Shown here piece after piece: positions 43,910 to 52,070 of a stretch of 64,000 bases of DNA; the stretch's first letter is position 1, and the number at the start of each line of letters is the position of its first letter. Below the pieces are notes generated by a model. That model worked only from the letters and a program-made list of their open reading frames with translations. It searched no databases and was not told where the DNA came from. A program made the position numbers and the translations under genes. The stretch covers positions 806,001 to 870,000 of the forward strand of contig NZ_JBHTKH010000001.1 in the NCBI RefSeq assembly GCF_042676085.1, read 5' to 3'. The DNA is from Terrabacter terrigena (GTDB taxonomy: Bacteria > Actinomycetota > Actinomycetes > Actinomycetales > Dermatophilaceae).

Positions 43910-45427
43910 ATGGGTTCCTTGCAGCAGAACGAGACCGAACGCAAGTTCGACGTCGATGAGCACACCGTCTTCCCGAACCTCGCAACGGTCGCCGGGGTGG
44001 CCTCTGTCGACCAGCCAGGGCTGTTCGAGCTCAGGGCCGTCTACTTCGACACCCCGCAGCTCGACCTGGCCAGTCGGGGCATCACCCTGCGCCGACGCAC
44101 CGGTGGCACTGACGAGGGCTGGCACCTCAAGCTGCCGGCCCGCGGCGACACCAGGACCGAGGTGCGCGAGCCGTTGAGCACTTCCGACGATGCCGTTCCC
44201 ACTGAGCTGCTGGCACGCGTACGCGCGATCGTCCGCGAGCGCCCCCTGGTCCCCGTCGCCGTCGTGAGCACCACGCGTCGCGAGTACGCCGTGCGCGACG
44301 ACGAGGGAGTCGTCCTCGTCCGCGTGTGCGATGACGCCGTTCGTGGTCGTCGCCTTCGCGACGACCACGAACGTGCCTGGAGGGAGTGGGAGGTCGAGCT
44401 CGACGCCGGCACCGCATCGGTCCTGGACACCGTGGCCGACGCCCTGCTCGCGTCAGGCGCATCCCCCGCCTCCGCGGCGTCCAAGCTGCGCCGCACCCTG
44501 GGCAGGATCCCGACTGCGGACACGGCTGAGCTACCGAGCGAGCAGCTCGGGAAGGGCACCGCCGGCCGCCTGCTGACGGCGCATCTCGCGGCACACGTGG
44601 CCCGGCTGCACGAGCACGAAGCCGGGCTGCGGGCCGGCCATCCGGAGGGGGTCCACCGGCTGCGCATCGCCGCCCGACGTCTCCGGTCGTCGCTCAGCAC
44701 CTTCCGGCCGATCCTCGACCGGGCCGCCACCGATCCGGTGCAGGCTGAGCTGCGTTGGCTGGGAGCCGTTCTCGCGCCGGCCCGGGACGCGCAGGTGCTG
44801 CGCGAGCACCTGCTCACCGTCGCCGCGTCCGAGCCGGCAGAGCTGGTCATCGGACCCGTGACCCAGCAGATCGACGACCGCCTCAGGGCCGACCACGCGG
44901 CCGGGATGGAGGCCGCCCGCGGCGCTCTCGACGGCGACCGCTACCTCCGCCTGCTCGCCACGCTCGACGACCTCGTCGCCAGTCCCCCGCTGAGGGCTGA
45001 GGCCGACGGGCCTGCCACCGAGGTGCTGCCGCACCTGCTCGCGCGCGACCTGAAGCGTCTCGGCCGTGCGGTGCGCGCCATCACGGCTGCGCCGCAGGGA
45101 GGTGAACGAGACGAGGCGCTGCACGAAGCCCGGAAGAAGTCCAAGCGCATGCGGTACGCCGCCGAGGCCGCCGCGCCGGCCCTCGGCAAGCGCGCCCGCT
45201 CGCTCGCCGAGGTCAGCAAGCGCGCCCAGAAGCTGCTCGGGGCGCACCAGGACTCGGTGAACGCCCGCGCGCGGCTTCGCGAGCTCGCGGTGCAGGTGCA
45301 CCTGGACGGCGGCAACAGCTTCACCTTCGGACGGCTTCACGCCCTGGAGCAGGCCCGCGGCGAGCGTGCCGAAGCAGATGTCTCAAAGGTGTGGAAGAAG
45401 CTGCACCACAAGGGTTTCCGGAACTGA
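43910..45427 (+). CDS. CYTH and CHAD domain protein
   Basis: This 505-residue protein has an N-terminal CYTH domain (triphosphate tunnel fold) with the ExExK signature E8-x-E10-x-K12 and LRRRTGG, plus the later EWEVELDAG strand. A C-terminal CHAD domain (about 215-500) is a helical bundle rich in conserved His and basic residues (EGVHRLRIAARRLRSSL, DEALHEARKKSKRMRYA). CHAD binds polyphosphate; CYTH hydrolyses triphosphates, so a role in polyphosphate turnover is likely. A bidirectional hairpin follows. Confidence 0.9.
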   Translation: MGSLQQNETERKFDVDEHTVFPNLATVAGVASVDQPGLFELRAVYFDTPQLDLASRGITLRRRTGGTDEGWHLKLPARGDTRTEVREPLSTSDDAVPTELLARVRAIVRERPLVPVAVVSTTRREYAVRDDEGVVLVRVCDDAVRGRRLRDDHERAWREWEVELDAGTASVLDTVADALLASGASPASAASKLRRTLGRIPTADTAELPSEQLGKGTAGRLLTAHLAAHVARLHEHEAGLRAGHPEGVHRLRIAARRLRSSLSTFRPILDRAATDPVQAELRWLGAVLAPARDAQVLREHLLTVAASEPAELVIGPVTQQIDDRLRADHAAGMEAARGALDGDRYLRLLATLDDLVASPPLRAEADGPATEVLPHLLARDLKRLGRAVRAITAAPQGGERDEALHEARKKSKRMRYAAEAAAPALGKRARSLAEVSKRAQKLLGAHQDSVNARARLRELAVQVHLDGGNSFTFGRLHALEQARGERAEADVSKVWKKLHHKGFRN

Positions 45428-45448
45428 GTGGCGGACGGACCAGGACGA

Positions 45449-45478
45449 CAGCGGCCCCACGTTTCCGTAGGGCCGCTG
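45449..45478. terminator. Bidirectional hairpin terminator
   Basis: CAGCGGCCC (45449-45457) pairs with GGGCCGCTG (45470-45478), a 9-bp stem with a 12-nt loop, between the convergent CYTH-CHAD gene and the small minus-strand gene. Confidence 0.75.
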
Positions 45479-45485
45479 CCATCTC

Positions 45486-45680
45486 CTAGAAGCCGAGCTT
45501 GTCGGCCAGTCCCCCGGCTCCCCCGAGGAGGTCCTGCGGGTTGATGCCGAAGCGGCTCAGCAGGTCGGCGTGCTGGTCGGTGTCGACCTGGTCGGGCAGC
45601 TCGCCCTCGGCCTGCTGCGCCTGATCATGGTCGCCACGGTTCTTCAGGAGCTCGATGATCTGCTGCTTGTCGATCTGCAT
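45486..45680 (-). CDS. Small acidic hypothetical protein
   Basis: This 64-residue protein starts at ATG 45680 behind GGAGG. MQIDKQQIIELLKNRGDHDQ and an acidic centre (QVDTDQHADLLSRFGI) are followed by a glycine-rich tail (LLGGAGGLADKLGF). Short proteins of this layout are found in actinobacteria without known function. It is 71 nt downstream of the channel gene on the same strand. Confidence 0.65.
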   Translation of the reverse strand: MQIDKQQIIELLKNRGDHDQAQQAEGELPDQVDTDQHADLLSRFGINPQDLLGGAGGLADKLGF

Positions 45681-45751
45681 GGTGTCCTCCTTCTGTCGCG
45701 ATGGAGGATGCACTGGTCCTTCGCTGGACCGGCACATCCGCCGGGATTAGG

Positions 45752-46666
45752 TCAGTGGCGGGGGTCGTAGCCGCCGTCGACCTCGGTCGCCCGGGTGGCG
45801 CCGCCGGTCATCCGGGTGTCTCCGTCGAGCGGGCGGTCGTGGTAGAAGTCGGCGTTCGCCTGCGCCTGCACCGACGCCGGCACCTCCTCGCCCACCTGCA
45901 CCGGCTCCGAGCCCTTGCCCGCGTGCTGCGACTGGTCGAAGCGCGCCTTGGCCGCACGGGCCTGGTCCTTGGCCGACGGCGCCGACTGGACCTGAGCCTT
46001 GATGCGTCCGGTCTCCTGCGACATCGTCTCGAGGTACTGCTCCCAACGGGACTGCATCGGTCGCACGAGTCCTCCGCCGACGCCGACGATGAGGATGCCG
46101 GCGATCGTGGCGAGCACCGCGATCAGCACGGGAGTGGTGACCGTGGTGGCGATGCCGACCTGGTTGAGCGCGGCGATGATGCCCAGGCCGAGGATGAAGA
46201 CGCTGGCGATGTTGGCCAGGACCTTCACGTAGGACAGGCCGCCGAGGGTGTTGCTGATGAGCTCACGCACCGCGGCCGCGATGGCGGCGGCAACCACGAT
46301 GATGATGATCGCCACGATCGCCTTCGGCAGGAAGGCGATGACTCCGGTGATCAGGTCACTGATCGGGTTGGGGCCGAACACGCCGAACGCCAGCTGCAGC
46401 ACGAAGAGCAGCAGGGCGTAGTAGACGAGCTTCCCGACGATCCCGGATGCGTCGTACTGGCTCTTGGCGAGGGCCTTCTTCACACCGCCGCGCTCGACGG
46501 CGCGGTCGAAGCCGACTCGTTCGAGGACCTTGTCGACAGCCTTGCCGATGGCCTTGGCGACGAACCAGCCGATCAGGAGGATCAGCAGGAATGCGATGAA
46601 CTTGGGGACGAAAAGCGCGACCGATCTCCAGAGATCAGTTGCCGCAGCACTCAAGTTGTCAGTCAT
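45752..46666 (-). CDS. MscS-like mechanosensitive channel (TM-helix repeat type)
   Basis: This 304-residue membrane protein has an N-terminal helix FIAFLLILLIGWFVAKAIGKAVDKVL, characteristic of the short MscS-related TM-helix family. Further hydrophobic segments follow at about residues 80-98, 110-135, 150-170 and 175-200, then a polar C-terminal tail of 100 residues (SRWEQYLETM, later QANADFYHDRPLDGDTRM). The classic MscS beta-domain is not evident. Likely a membrane-tension channel; this comes from the family only. Confidence 0.75.
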   Translation of the reverse strand: MTDNLSAAATDLWRSVALFVPKFIAFLLILLIGWFVAKAIGKAVDKVLERVGFDRAVERGGVKKALAKSQYDASGIVGKLVYYALLLFVLQLAFGVFGPNPISDLITGVIAFLPKAIVAIIIIVVAAAIAAAVRELISNTLGGLSYVKVLANIASVFILGLGIIAALNQVGIATTVTTPVLIAVLATIAGILIVGVGGGLVRPMQSRWEQYLETMSQETGRIKAQVQSAPSAKDQARAAKARFDQSQHAGKGSEPVQVGEEVPASVQAQANADFYHDRPLDGDTRMTGGATRATEVDGGYDPRH

Positions 46667-46999
46667 GGAAAGGACTCCCTTACGTTGTAAGTCGTTCGGG
46701 ACTTCCCTTACCCGCCACCACCGTCTGGCTCACATCGCCAGCGACTTTCTGCTTCGGCCGGACGCCCGGTGGACGCGTCAGGCGCACCCCTACCCGTTCC
46801 GAGCGGCCCTGTCCCGCGATCGTCGACTCCCCCGACACCGTCGCGACCAAACTGTCCCGGGGGCGGTCACCCGTTTCAGGCGCCCGCGGGTCGCCCACGT
46901 CGTCGATGAGGTAGACAGGGAGCACAGGCACGAAGGGAGAGGGCCATCACGTCATCAGAGAGGGCCGCTGGAGCAGGGCAACCAGCATCCCGGCCTCCC
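46667..46999. other. Divergent spacer, channel gene / TetR gene
   Basis: 333 nt without a supportable gene. It should hold promoters for both genes. A near-direct repeat GGACTCCCTTAC / GGACTTCCCTTAC lies at 46673-46711, close to the channel start. Otherwise nothing recognisable. Confidence 0.5.
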
Positions 47000-47674
47000 T
47001 TGACCCGCGCCCGGATCGTCGAGACGGCGACGAGACTGATCGACACCGAGGGCGTGGCCGCCCTGACGATGCGCCGCCTGGGCGCCGCCCTCGACGTCGA
47101 GGCCATGTCGCTGTACCGCTATGTCAACGGCCGCGAGGACCTGCTCGAAGCTGTCGTCGACGCGTTGGTGGACTCGATCGAGATCCCGGCGGCCTCGGAC
47201 CTGCAGCCCGTCGACGGCTGGCAGGCGTTCCTCCAGGTTCTCGCGCACAACGTCCGGCAGGTGGCCATCGAGCACCCCGCCGCCTTTCCCCTCATTGCGA
47301 CGCGCCACCCGGCGGCGCCGTGGCTCCGCCCGCCGTTGCGCAGTCTCCGGATGGTCGAGGCGTTTCTCACCGGGCTCGAGGCGCGCGGGTTCTCGCAGAG
47401 ACAGGCAGTCGGGGCCTACCGCTCGTTCACCAGCTTCCTCCTGGGGCACCTGCTGCTCGAGGCCGCCATGCAGGGGGCGCCGCTGGCTCCTGCGGAGGAG
47501 CCCTTGGACGAGGGGGACGCACACGTGCCCAACCGCGATGCCGAGCTGGATGTGCGCGAGTTCCCGACCGTTGCGCGGCTACGCCGGCCGCTCGCCGAGG
47601 ACCACACCGACGAGGAGTTCGAGACGGCGCTCGAGCACCTGCTGGTGCGGCTGGACCTCGAGAACGCGCAGTAG
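47000..47674 (+). CDS. TetR-family regulator
   Basis: This 224-residue regulator has an N-terminal HTH (ARIVETATRLIDTEGVAALTMRRLGAALDVEAMSLYRYV in shape, residues 4-42; the LYRYVNGREDLLEAVVD end is typical) and a TetR C-terminal ligand domain of the tetracyclin-repressor-C type. The only usable start is TTG 47000, with no good ribosome site; no ATG or GTG lies in frame upstream before a stop. Divergent from the channel gene, so it may control it. Confidence 0.8.
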   Translation: MTRARIVETATRLIDTEGVAALTMRRLGAALDVEAMSLYRYVNGREDLLEAVVDALVDSIEIPAASDLQPVDGWQAFLQVLAHNVRQVAIEHPAAFPLIATRHPAAPWLRPPLRSLRMVEAFLTGLEARGFSQRQAVGAYRSFTSFLLGHLLLEAAMQGAPLAPAEEPLDEGDAHVPNRDAELDVREFPTVARLRRPLAEDHTDEEFETALEHLLVRLDLENAQ

Positions 47675-47911
47675 CGGCTGTCCAGCGACATCGGGGCGGC
47701 CCCCTGTGAGCAGCGCGGTGACGGGCCTCCACGTGGGCCACAGCGCGCTCCGGCACTCGGCGCCACAGCTCCGCACGCCGCGCCGTGGCAGCGCTGGCAT
47801 GGGCGGTATGCGAGTCGGCGCCGGCACCGCCGGGGCTGGCACGGCGGCCCGGACGGGAATGCCCTCGAGACGCAGGGGTTTCCCGACGCACCCAAGCAGC
47901 AGGGCTTTCCC

Positions 47912-48150
47912 TCAGCCGTGCTGCGGGTCGGCCACACGTACGTGCGCACCCCGATCTGGCGCCTTGGCCGCGAGGTCTGAGTCCCTGATCACATCCACCA
48001 GGATCGCGCGCAGGAGTGGATGGCCCGGAGGAGGAAACTCCTCGAGGCTGAACCATCCGATGTCGTGATGTTCCTCGGGAGCGACGTTCGCCGGCGTTCC
48101 GTGCCAGTCACGCACAGCCACGCGCTCAGGATGGCCGGTTCGTCTGGAGG
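47912..48150 (-). pseudogene. Nudix-hydrolase C-terminal fragment with a frameshift
   Basis: On the minus strand VRDWHGTPANVAPEEHHDI then GWFSLEEF matches the end of Nudix proteins. The preceding residues EPAILSAWL continue the match but in another frame, so one base seems lost at about 48115. The Nudix box itself is absent upstream. A plus-strand stretch at 48130-48246 (WRSCVVAAERYRRDL and on) also looks like the tail of a lost gene. Confidence 0.45.
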
Positions 48151-48304
48151 TCCTGCGTCGTCGCCGCCGAGCGCTACCGCCGTGACCTCGCCAGGCTCAC
48201 CCGCGAGCAGAAGCAGCGCGACTCGATCCTTCCCCGCGACCGGTGAGGCGCCCCTCAGGCTCGGGTCGGACGTGTCCCTCGTCCGGCGGACGTCGCGGTG
48301 CGCG

Positions 48305-49243
48305 TCAGGCGGAGGGCTTCTCGACGACCCGCCCCGAGTCGGGGTCGTAGCCGGCCGCGATCTCGGACAGCACCTGCTGGAAAGCCATCTCGGTGGCCGC
48401 GCGCACGCGGTCGAGCCGATGCGCGACGAGCACCCGCCGGTGCGGTGCGGTGTCGCCGAGTGACACGATGCGCACGTTCGGGTGCTTGTTGACGACCGCA
48501 GTGCGGGGTGCGAGCGCGATGCCCAGCCCGACGCTCACCATGGCCTGCGCCTCCTGGTAGTCATTGGCCTGGAAGGCGATCTGCGGCTCGAACCCGGCTG
48601 CCAGTGCGCTGCGGCTCAGCACCTCCACGACCGGGTGGTCGTCCGAGCGGATGATCCAGCGCTCGTCCGCCAAGGCGTCCATGGCGACCTGGCGGCGCCG
48701 GGCCAGAGGGTGGTCGGTGGCGACCACGAGGACCGTCGGGTCGATGAACAGGGTCGTCAGCGAGAGCTGGTCCGCCTGGATGCGGCCCCACTCGTAGTCC
48801 CACAGCATCGAGAGCCCGACCAGCCCCTCCTCGAGCATCTCGATGAGCTCGGCTTCGCGCGCACTGCGGATGTTGAGCTGGATCGACGGGTAGAGCTGAC
48901 GGAAGCGCTTGACGGCCAACGGCAGGAAGCTGCTGCCGACCGTGGGAAACGTCCCGAGCTCGAGGCTCCCGCGGCGTAGTCCCGCGATGTCACGCAGGTC
49001 GTTCTCGGCGGCGGCCATCTGGCGAAACAGCTTGCGGGCGTGGACGGCCAGGACGTGTCCGGCCTCCGTGGGCACCATTCCGCGGGCGTGGCGCTGGAGC
49101 AGGGGCATCCCGACCTCGAGCTCGAGCCGGCGCAGCTGCTGCGAGACGGCCGAGGGCGTGTACGTCATGGCATCGGCCGCCGCTGTCACCGACCCGTGCT
49201 CCACGACCTTGAGAAGCACCTCGAGACGCCGGATGTCCAACAC
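48305..49243 (-). CDS. LysR-family regulator next to tricarboxylate-type genes
   Basis: This 312-residue regulator starts at GTG 49243 behind AAGGAG. It has the HTH GSVTAAADAMTYTPSAVSQQL (residues 17-37) and an effector domain with LELGTFPTVGSSFLPLAVKRF and GLGIALAPRTAV. It is divergent from the PrpF-TctC-TctAB operon across 258 nt, so it probably regulates that operon in response to its substrate. Confidence 0.9.
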   Translation of the reverse strand: MLDIRRLEVLLKVVEHGSVTAAADAMTYTPSAVSQQLRRLELEVGMPLLQRHARGMVPTEAGHVLAVHARKLFRQMAAAENDLRDIAGLRRGSLELGTFPTVGSSFLPLAVKRFRQLYPSIQLNIRSAREAELIEMLEEGLVGLSMLWDYEWGRIQADQLSLTTLFIDPTVLVVATDHPLARRRQVAMDALADERWIIRSDDHPVVEVLSRSALAAGFEPQIAFQANDYQEAQAMVSVGLGIALAPRTAVVNKHPNVRIVSLGDTAPHRRVLVAHRLDRVRAATEMAFQQVLSEIAAGYDPDSGRVVEKPSA

Positions 49244-49264
49244 GAAGCCGCTCCTTAAGTGTTC

Positions 49265-49280
49265 CTACAGGTCATGTAAG
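49265..49280. promoter_or_regulatory. Possible LysR box before the LysR gene
   Basis: CTACAGGTCATGTAAG has interrupted symmetry (CTACA...TGTAAG) and the T-N11-A spacing of LysR sites. It lies 22-37 nt before the LysR start. Confidence 0.35.
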
Positions 49281-49501
49281 CGAGGTTCCCGGGGACTGAA
49301 CCGTGGGGCGTCGAGCGCCCTGCCAGCACGTCACCACCCAACCCGTCGACCACGTGTCAGGTGCGGATGACGTCAGTGGGGATCAGCATGCCCTGACGTT
49401 TTAACCAACAGTACAGCCCCGTGCAGAAATGCGTGCTGGTGCTTCAGTGGTGCGGCCAGCAGTCTGGAGAAGTCAGTCACTGCCGAACCCGTGGAGTTCC
49501 C

Positions 49502-50629
49502 ATGAGCGCCGTTCCGGCCACCTGGATGCGCGGAGGCACCAGCAAGTGCTGGGTCTTCCGCCGCGCCGACCTCGACGTCCCCGGACGCACCCTCGACGCC
49601 ACGCTCCTGGACCTCTTCGGCAGCCCCGACCCGCGGCAGATCGACGGCGTCGGCGGGGCGACGTCCACGACGAGCAAGGCCGTGATCCTCAGCCCGTCGC
49701 GTCGCCCGGACATCGACGTCGAGTACACCTTCGCCCAGGTCGGCATCGACGAGGCCAAGGTGGACTGGGGCAGCAACTGCGGCAACTGCTCGGCCGTCGT
49801 CGCGCCGTTCGCCGTGCGCGAGGGCTGGGTCACCCCCAGCGGCGAGCACACCAGGGTCCGCGTGCTCAACACCAACACCGGCCAGGTGATGGTCCAGGAC
49901 GTACGCACCCGCGACGGCCTGCTCGACGAGACGCCCACCACGACGATCCCCGGCGTGACCGTCCCGGGCCCCCGAGTCGATCTCGGGTTCGTCTCCCCCG
50001 CCGGCCGGAGCACGGGCTCCCTCTTCCCCACCGGGTCACCTGTCGACGCCCTCACGGCACGAGGCGTACGCGTGGAGGCCAGTCTCGTGGATGCCGGCGC
50101 GCCCGTCGTCATCGTGGACGCCACCGCTCTCGACCTCACCGCTCGCGAGACCCCGGCGCAGCTCGACGCGCAGCTCGACCTGCTCGCGTCCCTGGACGCG
50201 ATCCGGCGGGCCGGCGCGGTCGCCATGGGACTGGCCGACGCGCCGGATCTGGCCGAGCGGGCCGTCCCCAAGCTGGCCCTCGTTGCTGCGCCCGACGCCG
50301 CAGAACGCTCCGGGGGCGCCGACCTGGTGGTCCGGATGCTGTCGATGGGCAGGGTCCACCCCGCGTTGCCGATCACCGGCAGCGTCGCCCTCACCCTCGC
50401 CGCCCGCGAGGCGGGCACCGTCGTCTCCCGGCTCCTGGGAGGTACGCCGGTCGACGCCGACGAGTTCACCATGCTGACGCCGGCCGGCCCGGTCACCACC
50501 ACCTACTCACTCGAGGCGGGCGAGCCGGTCGTCGCCGCCGTCCGCACCTATCGCCGCCTCGTCGAGGGCTCCATCGAGCTGCCCACCGCGGCCGCCGCGT
50601 CGCCAGAGCCACTGCGCGTCATCGCCTGA
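49502..50629 (+). CDS. PrpF/DUF453-family isomerase
   Basis: This 375-residue protein has the diaminopimelate-epimerase-like PrpF fold. MRGGTSKCWVF (9-19), GGATSTTSKAVIL (K59, the proposed catalytic Lys) and DWGSNCGNCSAVVAPFA (C93 and C96) are the family hallmarks. Members isomerise double bonds in tricarboxylates or related acids (2-methylaconitate isomerase, 4-oxalomesaconate tautomerase). With a tripartite tricarboxylate transporter downstream, an unsaturated tricarboxylate is a likely substrate. No aconitase or methylcitrate genes are nearby. Confidence 0.85.
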   Translation: MSAVPATWMRGGTSKCWVFRRADLDVPGRTLDATLLDLFGSPDPRQIDGVGGATSTTSKAVILSPSRRPDIDVEYTFAQVGIDEAKVDWGSNCGNCSAVVAPFAVREGWVTPSGEHTRVRVLNTNTGQVMVQDVRTRDGLLDETPTTTIPGVTVPGPRVDLGFVSPAGRSTGSLFPTGSPVDALTARGVRVEASLVDAGAPVVIVDATALDLTARETPAQLDAQLDLLASLDAIRRAGAVAMGLADAPDLAERAVPKLALVAAPDAAERSGGADLVVRMLSMGRVHPALPITGSVALTLAAREAGTVVSRLLGGTPVDADEFTMLTPAGPVTTTYSLEAGEPVVAAVRTYRRLVEGSIELPTAAAASPEPLRVIA

Positions 50630-50755
50630 CCGGGCCGTCGCCCCGCACCACCACGACACGAACAGACCCCAGCAGGTCCCGATGCCTGCACCGCCGGCCG
50701 AAATCAGGCCAGCAGACCGTTCCGGCACAGCGCCGTCCGAGAGAAGGTCATACCA

Positions 50756-52063
50756 ATGAACCGTTCCACCCGCCCGCGGCTCCCCTGGTCGAAGGGGGCC
50801 GCACCAACCCCGACACCGTCACCGACCTCGGGACCCGACTCCGGCCCCCGTGCCGGGACGACTCGCGTCGCGGAGCCCGACGCCACCCCCGAGCGTGACG
50901 ACGACGTGCCGTCCACCGACGACGACGAGACCGGCGACGACCTTCCCCTGCCGAGCCGCCGCACCGCCCTCGGCGTCATGGGAGGGTTCGCCGTCCTCGC
51001 CGCCGCCGGCACACTGCTCGGCAGCGACCTGCTCCATCCGCCGGCGTCGACCGCCGACGGCGACTACGCGGGCGAGACCGTCGAGCTGCTCATCCCCCTC
51101 GCCGAAGGCGGCGGAACGGACACCTGGGCACGCTTCGTGGGCACCCAGCTGACACACGCCATCCCGGGCTCGCCGGGCTTCGCTCCCACGAACGAGTCCG
51201 GCGGCGAGGGCATCACCGGCACCAACCACTTCGTCAGCTCAGCGCGCGCCGACGGGACCGAGCTGCTCGTGAGCACCGCGACCACCGTCGTCCCGTGGCT
51301 GCTCAAGCGGCAGGCCGTCCGCTACGACTTCACGAGGCTCGTGCCCGTCCTCGCCAACGGCACCGGTGCCGTCGTCTATGCCCGAACCGCGGCCGGCGTG
51401 TCGGGCCTGAAGGACGTCGTCGACCGCCCGTCCCCACTGAAGTTCGGCGGCATCGCGGCCACCGGTCTCGACCTGACGACCCTGCTCGCCTTCGACCTGC
51501 TCGAGATGGACGTCAGCGCGATCTTCGGCTTCGAGGGCCGCGGCCCGGTCAACCTCGCGCTCCAGCGCGGCGAGATCGACATCGACTACCAGACCACGTC
51601 GGCCTACCCGTCAGCGGTGAAGACCCTCCTGGAGGAGAAGAGCGCCGTGGCGCTCTTCTCCCTCGGCCAGCTCGACGAGAACCGCAACGTTGTTCGTGAC
51701 CCGAACTTCACGGACCTGCCGACCGTCGTCGAGGCCTACGAGACGCTCCACGGGAAGGCACCTTCGGGGCCCAAGCTCGACGCGTACAAGACCGTGCTCG
51801 GCGTCACCTACACGTACCAGAAGGGTCTCTGGGTGCCGCCCGAGACACCGCCCGAGGCGATCGAGCTGCTGCGCACCACGGCAGAGAAGCTCGGCGCGTC
51901 GGCTGCTTTCAAGAAGGCAGCGAAGAAGGTCCTCGGCGGCTACCCGCTCGATGCGGGGGCCGACCTCCGGAAGCGCATCGAGACGGCATACGCCGTCAGC
52001 CCCGAGGTCCGCGAGCACGTCGTGCAGCTGCTCACCTCCACCTACAACGTCAAGATCGATTGA
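50756..52063 (+). CDS. Tripartite tricarboxylate transporter, binding protein (TctC/Bug)
   Basis: This 435-residue protein carries an unusual polar N-terminus of about 67 residues rich in P, T, D and G before a Tat-like signal SRRTALGVMGGFAVLAAAG. The mature Bug fold starts TVELLIPLAEGGGTDTWAR; FVSSARADGTELLVST and the PLKFGG-ATGLD segment line the acid-binding cleft. Bug proteins bind carboxylates. The ATG 50756 follows GAAGG, but a start nearer the Tat motif cannot be excluded. Confidence 0.85.
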   Translation: MNRSTRPRLPWSKGAAPTPTPSPTSGPDSGPRAGTTRVAEPDATPERDDDVPSTDDDETGDDLPLPSRRTALGVMGGFAVLAAAGTLLGSDLLHPPASTADGDYAGETVELLIPLAEGGGTDTWARFVGTQLTHAIPGSPGFAPTNESGGEGITGTNHFVSSARADGTELLVSTATTVVPWLLKRQAVRYDFTRLVPVLANGTGAVVYARTAAGVSGLKDVVDRPSPLKFGGIAATGLDLTTLLAFDLLEMDVSAIFGFEGRGPVNLALQRGEIDIDYQTTSAYPSAVKTLLEEKSAVALFSLGQLDENRNVVRDPNFTDLPTVVEAYETLHGKAPSGPKLDAYKTVLGVTYTYQKGLWVPPETPPEAIELLRTTAEKLGASAAFKKAAKKVLGGYPLDAGADLRKRIETAYAVSPEVREHVVQLLTSTYNVKID

Positions 52064-52070
52064 GGCCGTC

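Noticed and set aside
45701..46690. 329-codon plus-strand open frame opposite the channel gene
   Set aside because: Asp/Arg/His-rich antisense product; the minus-strand frame has clear membrane helices and a ribosome site.
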